A stretch of 64,000 nt of DNA from Doryteuthis pealeii (GCA_023376005.1 CM042152.1:80423669-80487668), one strand, 5' to 3'. Shown: positions 42,360-52,549, numbered from the stretch's first letter. Made by a program: numbers and translations. The notes: generated by a model from the sequence alone, not told the origin.

Positions 42360-45300
42360 ATGCACTTTGTAGCAAAAACGTTATCACAAGTGACATCCTT
42401 TTCTTCTAAAGTATGGATGATCAGAAGCGTAATCTGTTTTTTTTTGTTATGTTAGATTTTCGGAAAAGGTTTGTCTACTTAGTGACTTTTGATATTTGTT
42501 TCTTTGGGAACCTACGTAAAACTATCTTCCCAGTTAAATTTTATTCAGTGTTTTTACATCGATTAAAATGTCAGTCACATGCAGTGAATGGTAAAGTTTA
42601 ATCTACTGATGACCATTTTAAACCTCTGAGAAAGAAAGAAAAAAAAAAAAAACTTTAACCCGATTTTTTTAGAAATTAAAGCAAAGAAAACTAAGTAAAA
42701 ACAAATGCCTGAAAGTGCAACATTGTACTTTACTTTAAAAAATTAGACATTCGTACAAATAAAATAAACAAACTCAAAGAAATGTAAACTAAATAATTAC
42801 CAATAGAATAGTTTAAAACATGTAAAAAAAATCGTTTACATGCATATTCATTAAGGGAATCAAATTAACAAAATGATTGACAATACAATTAAAAAACATC
42901 TTCAGAATTTTGAGAAAAGATGTCTTAAAAGAAACTATCTTATCACTTTTTTTATCGAACTTTTTTTTTTTTTATTTCAATTCACAATCAATACATTTGC
43001 TTCTTTTAATCTTTGGTAGGGCAAATTTCAAATGAAACTAAAATTTTAAGTCATATGCACAAATGATCTAAACTATTTTAAAAACTCTTTAAGTGCCATG
43101 AAACAAATTCATTCACGCTAAAATCAATAGAATGTAAGGTTAAAATTTATGGAAGACGAAAACAAAAAAGTAATCATTTCATTGGTTCTTAATTTTTTTT
43201 TTTAATGGCAATAAAATTTACACATTAGTTTATATCCAATTAGTGGAAGGTAAATTAGTTAAAGATAAAAATGTTATATGAGGTTCTGTAAATGCATATT
43301 ACTGTCATGGAGATCATTAATTTATATTTCACCAATAAATGGTTTTAGTCCAACATTTCAATAAAATATACTATCTTCGGTGAGAAAATACAAACAACTA
43401 ACGGAAAGTGCATATTAAAGAATTTTGTCCATAATGCTTGGCTGCACTTTAAGTTATTTGTTTTTAATTATAATTGCTTGATAACTAAAACATTCTAATG
43501 TAGCGCATCTTCGTTTTTGTATTTATCAAATTAAATATAAACATTCTATTCTTACTTTACCAAATTTTTATTCGGGAAAGATTCCATTAGTTTCATAATG
43601 ATTCAGCGCTATAAAAGCCTCCATAAAAATTTGAAAGTTAATGTTACAATAGCATCAATTTATATCTGAATGATTGGAGTTAAGTATTCTTTTAATGTCT
43701 CTGGAATTACCATTATGTTAAACCGAGTGGAAAATAATAAATAGCATTGGTAAATCTAAGTTTTTATTTCCATGATTGCTTTTTTTTTCTGCCTACGCTT
43801 CGGTATTATGGATATTAAGAACGTTTCGAAATATTTGATTTGGAGATAAAAATAAACCAAATTAAATATACAAATGTTACATTTTTTAGGGGAAGGGGAC
43901 AATTTTCACTAGCCCATTTCAAATTAGCACCATGGAAGTTAAATTTGAACGAATGAAACCGATAAAAAGTCCTTCAATAAATTCTTAAAATAGAAATAAA
44001 ATCTTACCCATAGTATTTAAAATTAAATATGACAAATAAGATCAACAAAATAGATTTAATACATAAAAAGTAATTTCATGATATATTAATTGTACCAGAA
44101 TTCAAGTTGCCTATATTATTCATCCTACTTCCTGACAAAATTTCTGGGGGGAAAAAAATGCGTGTGTGCACAGCTTCGGATAATTTTCAGATTAGAGAAA
44201 CTTTTTTAACCCCCCCCCCCCGGCCGCCTTAGTGTGTAGTAAAGGAATGGTTTAAATAACGAAGCTGAAGGAAGGCGGATGATTTTTTTTAAATATTCTT
44301 AGCAATTAGAATTTAAAAGCATTTTAGTCAAAAATTAATGCTGTTCTCAATTTTAATTCTCTTATTCAAGAAAAAAAAAAAAGAATTTAAGTCAAAAGAT
44401 TTTCAACAAGTACTATATTCAAATATCCAGGATTTTGAATTAATTTTATCATACAAATCTTTAAAATTTCATGAGGAAGAATTTTATTAGAATTTCGGAT
44501 TCTTAAGATTATTTTCTACTTGAGAGTTTCAAAGAAAATATAACGCAATTTTCAGTTGGACTGAAAAAGAAACATCGAAACGATTGGTTAAAAGACTAAA
44601 GCAGCAGCCATGAAGGAAAAGCAAGGCAACAAGCTAGCCTAATGTTACTTGTCGGAACAAAAGGATTTAAAATTAATCCTATACTAATAAATTTTCTTTA
44701 AAGGATAAATATATATATTCATTGTAAAAATAAAAAAATAAACCTTAGTTTAAAAAAAAGATCGCAAACAAGAGTAGCAAGTTAATTTAATCTTTTTTCT
44801 TTTCAATAAATATGGAACATTTAGTAGTAGCAGCAAAACGGTTTTCATCATGGCAGAACACAATGAAGGTACAAAGATACTTAGCAGTTCAGGAAAAGCA
44901 ATTATGCTAGATAAAAAGGTCGGTTTCGATAAATATTTTTTTAATCAAACTAAAATTACTAAATTTTATAAGTTACTAATTGTCATCGCTTGAAAAATGA
45001 AGATACATTCGACTCGAACGGGTTTTAATTTTTTATTGAAAAGCAATTCTTAGTTCCTAATTCTTGAATTAAGAGTCAAAAGTTAGAATCAAATTTTTTA
45101 AATAAATGTTATATTTGTGAATACTGCCCACTTACAAAGATTTTAACTGATTAATATTTTTCGTCTATAGAGAAACCTAACCTGATTGCAGACTTAGCAA
45201 TTTTTTCTTCAAATTTCAATAAATGGCGTTAATGACATGAAAAAAAAAATATTACGATAAAAAGATAATCGTGAAATTAAAGCACGTGGTAATTAAATAA

Positions 45301-47021
45301 ATTAAACTAATTAAAAGATTTTCCCCTTTTCCTGTCAAACTACTAAAAAGAAAAAACACGGATTATTATTTCAGAAACTAATAAAGATCTTTAAACAATG
45401 ATCGCGTCGTATTTCTTAAAAACTTATGACGATTAAAACGATTATTATTATTCACATCGTACCACTCGATTGTAGAAAGATTTTTGCGTATCAGAAATTC
45501 AGATTGAAAAACCTGAAATCTCGTAAGGCATTTTATGATGCGGAAATATAAACGAGAAGGAAAAAAAATGTGCTTTTATCACGAGTCATTTTGTTCCCTC
45601 CATTGGAAAAGCTGATTGGTAGTATTAGTAGTAAAGCCGTTTAGCTTATTTCAAGGAAACAATAGATATTTTAGATATATAGGTCGCGATCCAAATATTT
45701 AAAAATAATCATACTCTCAGAGTAAGATATATTCGTAACGTTAAGAATATTCATCGTAATTTCAAAGCGATGTTAAAATAGGATACCATTATTTTTTTTT
45801 TTAAACTGAGGGGAGGGGGAGTTTTTTTTTCTCAACCTGAGCAACAACCGCTCCCACCATAGAACGGATTTATGAGTCATCACTTGACTCAGGATTCCTC
45901 TTGTTCAGCAGGCAAGTTGATCGTAAAAACCATCCCCTCCATCTTGTATGTTATATAAAATTTAAAAAAGGTATTCAATAAATATTTTTCATCGACCATA
46001 TTTTAAATAGAAATATTAATTATCGAGGGAGGAGTGTGAAAGGAAAAGATTCAAAGAAAAAGGTTTTATATGAACGCTTTATTTTTGCGTCCATTTTACA
46101 AACAGCTTTCATTTTTCAATTCTTTGTTATAAGTTTTCAATAGATTAAAAAAGGAAAAACCTACAATATTGAATAGAAGTCAAAAGAAAAGCAACAATGT
46201 AGTTGAACTTTTCAGGAATGCTTTACACGCACAAATAAATACGTTGTCGAATGATTAAAAAGAAAATTAATTTTTTTTTTAATCTTATTTTTCAATAAAC
46301 GAGTAATTTTATTTAACTATTTAACATTTCTCCACGTAATGAGAATTTCAAAATAAAATTATACAAAAATATAAGTTCAAATACATTTTACATACAACAC
46401 GAGGAAGTTTTCAGACATTAATGAATAAAACTGAAAAAAAAAATTTCATAGAAGACTAAGAATATTTTCTATGTATTTTTTTTTTTTTTTTTTTTCACTC
46501 TCAATCCAGATAAAAAGAAATATAAATCCAAAAATAGATAATAAATAACTGACTTTTAGGAGACATTGAGATTTATGAAAAAAAATTTTTTTACTTACCA
46601 AACGAATAAAACCAAATCCTTTGCCGGCGTTCACATAAACCTCCGATATTTCTCCAAAAGGCTGAAAAAGTTTGCGGAAATCATCTTCAGTGATATCTGG
46701 AGTAAGATTGCCGACAAATAATCGACATCTGCCAGTGAATTTCTTTTCGTCTCTAGTAGAAAGAGCTGCGGCACTTGCAGCCGACATGCCGGGCACATTA
46801 TTAGGATCACCGGCGCCTGAGCTACTTCCACCGCCATGTTGGTTATTTGGAGGACCTCCGTGTTGAGATTTACCCGGGTGTGAGCGATCGTTCATTTTTT
46901 TATCATTGGATTGTGCATTTCCACCTCGGGCATTCGGAGAGAGCATCTCCTGTTTTAAGTCTTTGGCATTAAGTTTAGCAGGGCTATTATCACTCTGTTT
47001 GCCTTTAAAGCCACCAGCCAT
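27294..47021 (-). CDS. NONO: DBHS-family RNA-binding protein (NONO/NonA/hrp65 ortholog), whole gene, 10 coding exons
   Basis: Joined coding exons (minus): 47021-46599, 37975-37674, 37499-37404, 37176-36980, 36840-36753, 36233-36089, 35819-35694, 35372-35214, 35088-35056, 27665-27294; 1941 nt, 646 aa plus stop. Every junction has AG acceptor and GT donor and the phases agree. Domains: low-complexity N-terminus (1-95); RRM1 (about 99-169) with RNP2 LFVGNL at 101 and RNP1 KGFGFIRL at 134-141; RRM2 (about 173-243) with [18 protein letters not shown] (about 243-295) with [10 protein letters not shown] and [18 protein letters not shown]; charged coiled coil (about 290-400); Pro-, then Gly/Met/Asn-rich tail; C-terminus KRMRRY. 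DBHS proteins form obligate dimers in the nucleus and act in transcription, splicing, RNA retention and paraspeckle-like bodies. Vertebrates have three paralogs and most invertebrates one, so the symbol is a family assignment. The intron after GFGFIRL sits in RRM1, and [10 protein letters not shown] after it matches insect NonA. Mammalian NONO has about 470 residues; the extra length here is low-complexity ends. Confidence 0.96.
28449..28483. repeat. (AT)n microsatellite in intron 9
   Basis: Simple AT run with one TT interruption. Confidence 0.9.
29123..29185. repeat. (AT)n microsatellite in intron 9
   Basis: About 60 bp of uninterrupted AT followed by AAATAAATAAAT. Confidence 0.95.
30769..31434. 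mobile_element. hAT-like non-autonomous element in intron 9
   Basis: The left end CAAAGGTCACCAACCCGG and the reversed right end CAGGAGTTCACAACTTTT have the look of hAT termini (CAGNGGTC..CAACC). The left interior also resembles hAT MITEs (TACTTGCCACAGACTAGCTA). Terminal identity is only about half and the possible 8-bp duplication matches at 5 of 8 positions, so the call is tentative. No coding capacity. Confidence 0.45.
35056..35088 (-). CDS. NONO: DBHS exon 9: 33-nt microexon
   Basis: 11 residues, [11 protein letters not shown], phase 0 on both sides. The acceptor is TTTTTTTAACAG and the donor GTGAGC. Size and flanking signals are convincing, but with phase-0 neighbours the frame would also hold without it, so inclusion may be optional. 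A 7.4 kb intron follows. Confidence 0.8.
35214..35372 (-). CDS. NONO: DBHS exon 8: Gly/Asn/Met-rich segment
   Basis: 53 residues (460-512), phase 0 on both sides. It encodes [20 protein letters not shown] and further GGG/NN repeats, a prion-like low-complexity composition. The acceptor is TTTTCTCAG and the donor ATG|GTGAGT. No folded domain is visible. Confidence 0.9.
35694..35819 (-). CDS. NONO: DBHS exon 7: proline-rich segment
   Basis: 42 residues (418-459), phase 0 on both sides, with the run [10 protein letters not shown]. The acceptor is GTTTAAAG|GG with a modest pyrimidine tract; the donor is CAG|GTAATG. Low-complexity Pro-rich stretches occur in SFPQ and NONO tails but are not alignable. 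A symmetric exon such as this could be a cassette exon (inference). Confidence 0.9.
35889..35910. repeat. (AC)n microsatellite in intron 6
   Basis: Eleven AC units between exons 6 and 7 of the DBHS gene, 70 bp upstream of the exon 7 acceptor on the gene strand. Confidence 0.9.
36089..36233 (-). CDS. NONO: DBHS exon 6: end of coiled coil and Arg/Met/Gly linker
   Basis: Encodes [20 protein letters not shown], then [20 protein letters not shown] and PGDMMGRQ, residues 370-417. It completes the charged helix and moves into the flexible tail. The acceptor is ATTATAG and the donor CAG|GTAACA. It leaves in phase 0, so the following exons could be skipped without a frameshift. Confidence 0.93.
36753..36840 (-). 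CDS. NONO: DBHS exon 5: coiled coil
   Basis: Encodes [20 protein letters not shown] and IRRRQELEM, matching NONO [20 protein letters not shown]. It is a highly charged Arg/Glu/Gln helix used for DBHS oligomerisation. The acceptor is TTTTAG and the donor GTAAAT. It enters in phase 1 and leaves in phase 2. Confidence 0.93.
36980..37176 (-). CDS. NONO: DBHS exon 4: NOPS end and start of coiled coil
   Basis: Encodes [20 protein letters not shown], then [20 protein letters not shown] and the start of the long helix to EMIRQ. The signature PRFA(Q/P)PGSFEYE is diagnostic of the family. The acceptor is TTTTTTTTCAG and the donor GTAAAT. It leaves in phase 1. Confidence 0.95.
37404..37499 (-). CDS. 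NONO: DBHS exon 3: first part of NOPS domain
   Basis: Encodes [20 protein letters not shown] followed by [11 protein letters not shown], clearly homologous to the NONO segment [20 protein letters not shown]. The acceptor is TTTTGCAG and the donor GTAAGC. It enters in phase 2 and leaves in phase 2. NOPS contacts RRM2 of the partner subunit in DBHS dimers (known for the family). Confidence 0.95.
37674..37975 (-). CDS. NONO: DBHS exon 2: end of RRM1 and RRM2
   Basis: Residues 142-241 plus two bases of codon 242. It starts after a T-rich tract and AG with [16 protein letters not shown], which completes RRM1 and matches Drosophila NonA (DYRANAEKAK). RRM2 includes [16 protein letters not shown] and [20 protein letters not shown], the most conserved stretch in the family. 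The donor is GTTAGT rather than GTAAGT; it is required because the next exon supplies one base to finish TCA (Ser242). Confidence 0.95.
39590..39865. repeat. Tandem duplication, about 125-bp unit, in intron 1
   Basis: Two diverged copies (about 39590-39705 and 39715-39865) share the order GTTTAGGC..AT, GAACTTT, AAATCTC, GTTGTTACAAAGAAAA, AGTTAATT and AAAGATCAA. The second copy contains an (AAAT)n expansion. Confidence 0.7.
40680..41880. repeat. Tandem duplication, about 0.6-kb unit, in intron 1
   Basis: Unit 1 (about 40680-41216) and unit 2 (about 41320-41880) share, in order: ACCTCGTAAAAAATAT, AAAACTATTTCAGA, ATTATGGAAATT, TAACTTGTTTTT, CTACGTTAAAT, TTGATTTAACA, CGTAAGCTGAT, TTTCTTTCGAATGGA, GTTAAATATAGGGGG and CACAGGG. 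The linker 41217-41290 also matches 39845-39905, so the whole block grew by nested duplication. Confidence 0.75.
42030..42215. other. CpG-richer block inside intron 1
   Basis: About 180 bp at roughly 50% GC with around ten CpG dinucleotides, in an intron that is otherwise AT-rich. It contains a small inverted repeat (AGGTG..CACCT near 42103-42120). It could be an enhancer, an alternative promoter or first exon, or a transposon remnant; nothing in the sequence decides. Confidence 0.35.
46599..47021 (-). CDS. NONO: DBHS exon 1: start codon, N-terminus and first part of RRM1
   Basis: Residues 1-141. The ATG at 47021 has a good context (A at -3, G at +4) and opens the frame running into RRM1. 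Residues 1-95 are polar, with Gly/Asn/Ser/His stretches ([11 protein letters not shown]) and no folded domain visible. RRM1 begins at [10 protein letters not shown] and the exon ends in RNP1 (KGFGFIRL). The donor GTAAGT at 46598 is consensus and the exon ends in phase 0. Translation past 46599 into SKKIFFHK is intron. Confidence 0.95.
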
Positions 47022-47300
47022 GATGACGCCGTTTTTAAGATTACTTTTCTGTTTAAAAAAATAAGATTCTTTAAAAAAAAAATAAAATAATATGAAAAAA
47101 ACGAGGAACTTTGTTGTGCCTAGATAGTGCTATATGTGTGTCTTTTTCTATTTTCCCCTTTTTTTGTTTTTTTTTTCTTAACGCTCGTTTAACGTTGTTC
47201 TCCAGTGTAACTAAAACTCAATATGGCGCTGGCCTGCACCAGATATGATAATATACCACGTGGCTTGGACAAGATCTCGTGGTTTCTCGTCCGTGTATAT
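47022..47300 (-). promoter_or_regulatory. 5' UTR and promoter region of the DBHS gene
   Basis: The 280 bases upstream of the ATG contain more CpG than the flanks and the motif CAATATGGCG (plus strand, 47218-47227), close to the YY1 consensus often found at starts of housekeeping genes. The motif reads antisense to the gene. A possible 3' splice site (TTTTTTTAAACAG, ending at 47049) lies just upstream of the ATG, so part of the 5' UTR may be spliced. I see no TATA box that I would trust. Confidence 0.4.
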
Positions 47301-50040
47301 GTAAGCTTTGGCACTAATGTGTATATACAACAGTGGTTTTAACAATAATATGTATGTGTGCGATACTTGTATAATACCCCACCCCATCCCTTAATTTGCA
47401 TAAAGAAACGAAATTATAAAAATTGGTATATCAGTATTCATTAAATTATTATGAATTTTTATTTATTTTTTTAGCTAATTTATTTTTACTTTGTATCAAC
47501 CTTGAAAAATTTCTACAAATTTTTTTCCGGTTGATGTGAAACAAATATCAATGAATGCCATTTTTTTTCATAAAAACAAACAGTATACTGTTATAAATAA
47601 ATACCAATCTAAAGGAAATGGTTTACTTTTTCTTTCTATATTTTTCGGGGGTTTTATAATAAGATAATTACGTGACCAAAACAATACCTGTTTTTTTTTT
47701 TAAATACCAAATATAGGGAAGCATCTCTTATTTACATGTATAATGATCCTAACTTAAATGTTTATCTTTTTATAAAATGTCTTTTGAGTTCTATTATATA
47801 TAATATTATTTACTTTAGCTTTGAACATTTATATACGCGTCTGAATATTTTCAAAATATTTTCTTTTCTCGAAGCTGTCAAAAATACTTGATGTTGATAA
47901 AAGCATCAAGAAAGTAAACTATGCCAAAAAAATACGCAGCATTTTAACGTGAATAAATGTTTAAGAAAAATGTAGGTAGTTGAGTGCATGATACCCAACA
48001 GAGTTTTATTTTGGGGTAGAGTAACCTCTTGATAACAAACAAACAAAAACTAGTTAGCAACTGTTGTTTGTTAAATTGTCAAGAGTAATATTTACTGTTA
48101 CTTAAATTGTAACGTTCACTTTGTTTCTGTGTAAGTTATTTCATACTTATATTCGTAAATTCTATATTTATGAGGGAAATGCTTTTATTTCTTGATATCA
48201 TCAATATGTTTGTGTTGAAAAAGGTGAAGTAACAACGACTTAATTTTTATTTTAGTGAGGCATATAATAAAAGGGGGAAAATATTGAAATATGATTTGGA
48301 GGGGAAGGGCACTTATTTATGGATCATTGTTCAATAAAATTGAAACAAAAAATGTTCTCTAAATAATAAAGATGATGGTTATTGACAGACAAAATTAATC
48401 CAAAAGACCAGGCTTCCATTTATTTTAAGTTAAAAATTTTAACTCATCTCGATTGATACGAAATAATTGAAATTTTTTGTTTCAGTTTGAAAAAAAAAGT
48501 GATTTTAAAATGTTGCTGTTAATCGAACAGCAACATTTTAACTGTTAGACGTTACGTTTTAGTGGTAGAAAAAAGACCATAAGTGTTGCATATTCAAAAC
48601 AATGTGCTTTTTTTATAAAAATAAAACGAATGACCAAAACTAAAATTATTATAAGATTTCACACGGATACATTTTATTATGAAATAAATGACAAAAACTT
48701 TATTCTGAACAAGCTAAAAACGAACCTCAAATTGTTCCGAAATGGTTGATAACGATTTAAAATTGTGTAACTTATTAAAATTACCAAAATTTTAAAATGA
48801 TTCAATTTAAAAAATAAAAGGGAAGTAGCTTAAAATTCAAATTAAACCCTGAAAGAATAAGTAAAAACAATTAATCTTAGAAATCGGTTAATTTTTTTTT
48901 AATCAAGATTTTTGTTTGTGGTTTTTCTTTTTATTCAATTATCTAAAAATGAATTTTCTGTAATAAGTCTAGAAAACTTTTAGTACAAAAAATGTTATGG
49001 GCGATATGTATGTTTTATTTGAACACATGAAAAAATGGCTTCTTTTTTTTAATTATTTAATGAATGTTTTTTGTTTGTTTTATAGAAGAAAAAAATGGTG
49101 TAAACATTCTGGAGGGCAAAAAGAAGTATACCACTGTTTTGTTTATTAAAAATTTCGCTGTTTTAAAGTTTGTTTGTTTTTAATGCCCGGCATTCCAGTA
49201 TCTCATAAATTTAGTTTTAAGAAAGGCATTTTTTTTTTTTTACATGGAGTATTTTTTAGTCAGGTAATTTTTTTTAGTCGAATAAAGTTTTTAAACCAAG
49301 CTGGAAACTGATTTACACGATTGTAAAGAGGGAAACTTAAGGTGGGAAAATTCACAAATAAATCACAGGAAAAAGTCGCAAAATCATGGCAAATTATTGA
49401 ATAATTATGCCCTGCTTAAAAGTTTAAAAAAAATAAACGTACAAACATTCATTTATTATTGAATGAATGCATTTGATGGAACTTTGAAATATTACTTATT
49501 TTATTATTGTAAATTAAATGTGACATTTTTCCGGTGCCAAAATGTTGACTTTTTCTCTGGCTATTAAACCTTAACCCTTAACCAGACAAGACACCCAGAT
49601 ATATTGACAAGCATTTCTGTAACCATGACATTAAGTGGATGTCATGATGACAGACCAGATATATATGTTTTTCTTTTATTACTTTTATTATTAGATTGAA
49701 TAAAACTTGATTTTTTTTTCTTTCCCTAACATGTAAATGACATAAAATAGTGTTGTCAATAAATAAAATGTCTTCAAGACTATAAGTCTACAGCGTCTGA
49801 AAATGTGACATTTTTTCTTGACCTTATCCTCAGTTGTGACTTTTATGATTTTTTTTCCGACCTAAAATATAACTTTTTCCGTTACTTTTTTTTTTCTACT
49901 TTTTTCTAATCTTTTAAAACAGATCTTTGAAGAAAATATAAATAAATAAGTTTATACTCCAGTGTCAATAGATTTTTTTACGTTCAAAATGAAATAAACT
50001 AAAATTAAACAAAGATTAATAATAATTTCAAAAAGTTATT
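47301..50040. other. Upstream intergenic, no feature recognised
   Basis: AT-rich unique sequence between the DBHS promoter and the repeat-dense region. No open frame, splice-site chain or transposon terminus that I can support. Confidence 0.6.
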
Positions 50041-50049
50041 TAAAATACA

Positions 50050-50425
50050 TAAAATATGGATTATTTGGATTATTCGGACTATTGTCCTCATCTTTATTTT
50101 TATCTGCACAACGTTTCAGTCGATGTGCCCTCTGGCCTTCTTTGCAGGTTCAATCCTGGTCAAGGGCAACAGTAACATAGAATAATAATTACCCGGCTAT
50201 GGTTAGCGGAATGAGAACAGGATACCCCTGTGGATTGAATAAAGGGTTGGGTTCAGAGTTCTGTGAAGGCTCCCAATTATGATAAGAAGGTTCCCCGAGT
50301 TCAAGAAGGCTCCCAAGTCAGACAAGAAATACCTGAAGAAGGCCGGAGGGCACATCGGCCGAAATGTTGTACAGATAACAATAAAAATTAGAACAATAGT
50401 CCAAATAATCCAAATTATCAAGCCT
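50050..50425. mobile_element. Palindromic copy of a retroelement-like repeat with hammerhead-like core
   Basis: Left arm (50055-50145) and right arm (50333-50420) are inverted copies: TGTCCTC, GTGCCCTCTGGCCTTCTT and AACGTTTCAG on the left answer GAAGAAGGCCGGAGGGCAC, GAAATGTTGTACAG and ACAATAGTCCAAATAAT on the right, with about 190 bp between. The arm carries CTGAAGA, a GGCC/GGCC stem and GAAA (50333-50364). The tail ends ATCTCAAAAATTCAGA. The family resembles 3' ends of Penelope-like or similar retroelements (inference). Confidence 0.55.
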
Positions 50426-51397
50426 TATCTCAAAAATTCAGATGAATAGTACATAAAATATATTTCAATTATAATTATTAATTATATATTTTTATTCGTC
50501 TTATAAAGAATCTATTTTTTTTTTAATTATGTATTGTTTTGTTATGCAAAGAAAGCAAAATGTTCATCTATTTTGTTAATGATTTCCTTAGAGTTTAATT
50601 TTTATGTAAAGTATTAAATCCCAGTTGAGAAATTAAAAATATATATATTGGACTTCATTTCATATTCCACTAACATCTGTCCAGTAGACTATGGTTAGAA
50701 ATTTACACCCCTGAATTCACATTCTACCCATTTATTCCAATCTTCAAAGTGATGAGGATTTTCCTGATTTGAAAATCAGCAATGACAGTCTTTGTTTTTA
50801 GCTGGGATTGAACCCCAACTTATGTCACTGTTGGGAAGAATGTAACAATTTCAGTCACAAGATAATTTATTCAACACAGACTTTATTGTTATTAAAATTA
50901 AAGCATTCATTGTTTTCAAACAATTTCACTAGAATATTGTTATTTAACAACAATGAAGTAAAAATATCCATGTTATTTTTATTGTATATTAATTTACACC
51001 AAACCAGTGTCTTCATCTTTATTATAAAAGTCATGATGATTTGGTTTTTGTATTAAAACATTGTGTATATGACAATGAAAATGAGGTCATTTATTCAAAT
51101 AGATTGATGTATGATAATGATGCAGATAAATATTTCTTTTTTTTTTTTGGGACACTATGTCATCGTCTTTAGTGGACAGAAAGGATCCAATAACAATAAA
51201 ATGATAATGATAAATCCTCATCTCAGAAATCCAAATAAAAATCTTGTTATTTGTTTTAGCATCCCAGTCAACCTATTTATTAAACTTCATACAACGACTG
51301 CTGTTTACACCATAGCATTGCGACCAACGAAGCCTTCATCGCATGCTTTCGGGGCCAAAGCATCATTACCACTAACCCAGTGCACCCCAACAGTATC

Positions 51398-51780
51398 TTA
51401 TGATATCACCAGACTTTGTTGGTTTAATGTCACATGGTAGGATTGCCATATCCACGCTGATGAGGTTAGAGCTTTATTCTGGATCTTTTTGATGTATTTC
51501 CTCTTGTCTGGTGGAGAAAGTCCAAGTTTAGTCAAAAATGCCAAGGTTGAGTTGGTAATAAATCCTCGGCATCCAACTTCAATAGGAAATACATCCGTTA
51601 TCCATCCATTTCTGACACATTGTTCTCGTAGATCTTCATATTTTTTCAACTTACGCTGATGTGCCCAGTCAAGATTTTCCTCAAGAGGGGCTGTTAATTT
51701 AACGATGAAAACTTTTTGATTACCAGACCAGATGACAATATCAGGACGCTGGGCCGTTAACGTTATTTCAGTTGGAAATT
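51398..51780 (-). pseudogene. Retroelement C-terminal fragment with restriction-like-endonuclease-type motifs
   Basis: The minus-strand frame reads EITLTAQRPDIVIWSGNQKV, FIVKLTAPLEENLDWAHQRK, LKKYEDLREQCVRNGWITDV and FPIEVGCRGFI, ending near AWIWQSY. The order RPDIVIW / V-x-LTAP / K-x-KY-x-L / FP(I/V)EVGCRGF is widespread downstream of reverse transcriptases in animal retroelements. It resembles the PD..(D/E)xT..K layout of R2-type endonucleases (my comparison). The expected acidic residue before LT is Lys here, so this copy is probably inactive. It starts just after an (AAT)n run. Confidence 0.6.
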
Positions 51781-51865
51781 ATTACTTATAATAATAATAA
51801 TAATAATAATATCCTTTCAGCTAGTATATTAGGTCTGAGACCTGTCAGCTGTTCCTTATAAATAT

Positions 51866-52350
51866 TCATTTTAATTCCACAGAATGTTTATAATCTTTCC
51901 ACAGATTATCTAACATTGCCTTGAAGGAGTTTAGAGATGGGGCATTCACTATTGATGATGGTAGTTTATTCCATGTATTCACCACTCTGTTACTATAATA
52001 ATTTTGTCTTGCGTTTGCTTTACAAGATTTTTTAAGGAGTTTTAATTTATGTCCCCTTGTATAGATATTTTGAGCAATGTTTAGTAGGTCAGAGTTCGTT
52101 GAATAAAAACCATGCGTGTATTTGTAGGTTTCAATCATATCCCCTCTTATACGTCGGAAAACCAGACTTGGTAAGTCAATGTTCCTAAGTCTTTCTTCAT
52201 ACGAAAGGGATTTTAAATTATTCACTAATTTAGTAGCTCTCCTCTGGACTCCCTCAATGAGTTTTGTGTCCTTGATGAGTCTTGGGCTCCAAACCACATT
52301 AGCAAATTGTGCAGATGCAGATGATGTTTTTTTTTTGGACACTACTCCAT
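51866..52350 (-). pseudogene. LINE ORF2 C-terminal fragment (jockey/CR1-like)
   Basis: Reads LIKDTKLIEGVQRRATKLVN, NLKSLSYEERLRNIDLPSLV, FRRIRGDMIETYKYTHGF, and ends NTWNKLPSSIVNAPSLNSFK, AMLDNLWKDY. The blocks VQRRATK, L.YEERL, LPSL..RR.RGD(M/L)IE.YK and WN.LP..(V/I)..A.S(L/V)..FK are the hallmark C-terminus of non-LTR retrotransposon polymerases. There is no endonuclease or catalytic RT core here, so the fragment is 5'-truncated. Upstream of about 52350 the frame continues into unrelated sequence. Confidence 0.8.
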
Positions 52351-52549
52351 CGTCCTTAATGGATGGAATGGTGCCAACAACTAAAGAGTATGTCATATAA
52401 TACGGATCAAATTCCCGACTCAGTAGTGACTGATTTATTTTGTTAAAACAACAATATGTACTTATAGTTATATGCGGAGAAAGGTAGACAAACACGGGAT
52501 GTTGTACAAAATGGATATTTATTGTAGTAGGTTGTGATGTCGACTTTGT

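Larger units (their letters stand above)
37976..46598 (-). other. DBHS intron 1 (8.6 kb)
   Basis: Bounded by GTAAGT at 46598 and AG at 37976. No additional exon is recognised. It contains tandem segmental duplications (39.59-41.88 kb), a short CpG-richer block (42.03-42.21 kb), (AAAT)n at 39780-39812, a poly-A run at 42321-42358 and several poly-G/poly-C runs. Confidence 0.85.

Noticed and set aside
46631..46837. Minus-strand frame over exon 1
   Set aside because: Out-of-frame shadow of the RRM1 exon.
50690..50850. B-box-like GGGTTCAATCCCAGC on the minus strand
   Set aside because: No A box at the right spacing; not enough to call a SINE or tRNA.
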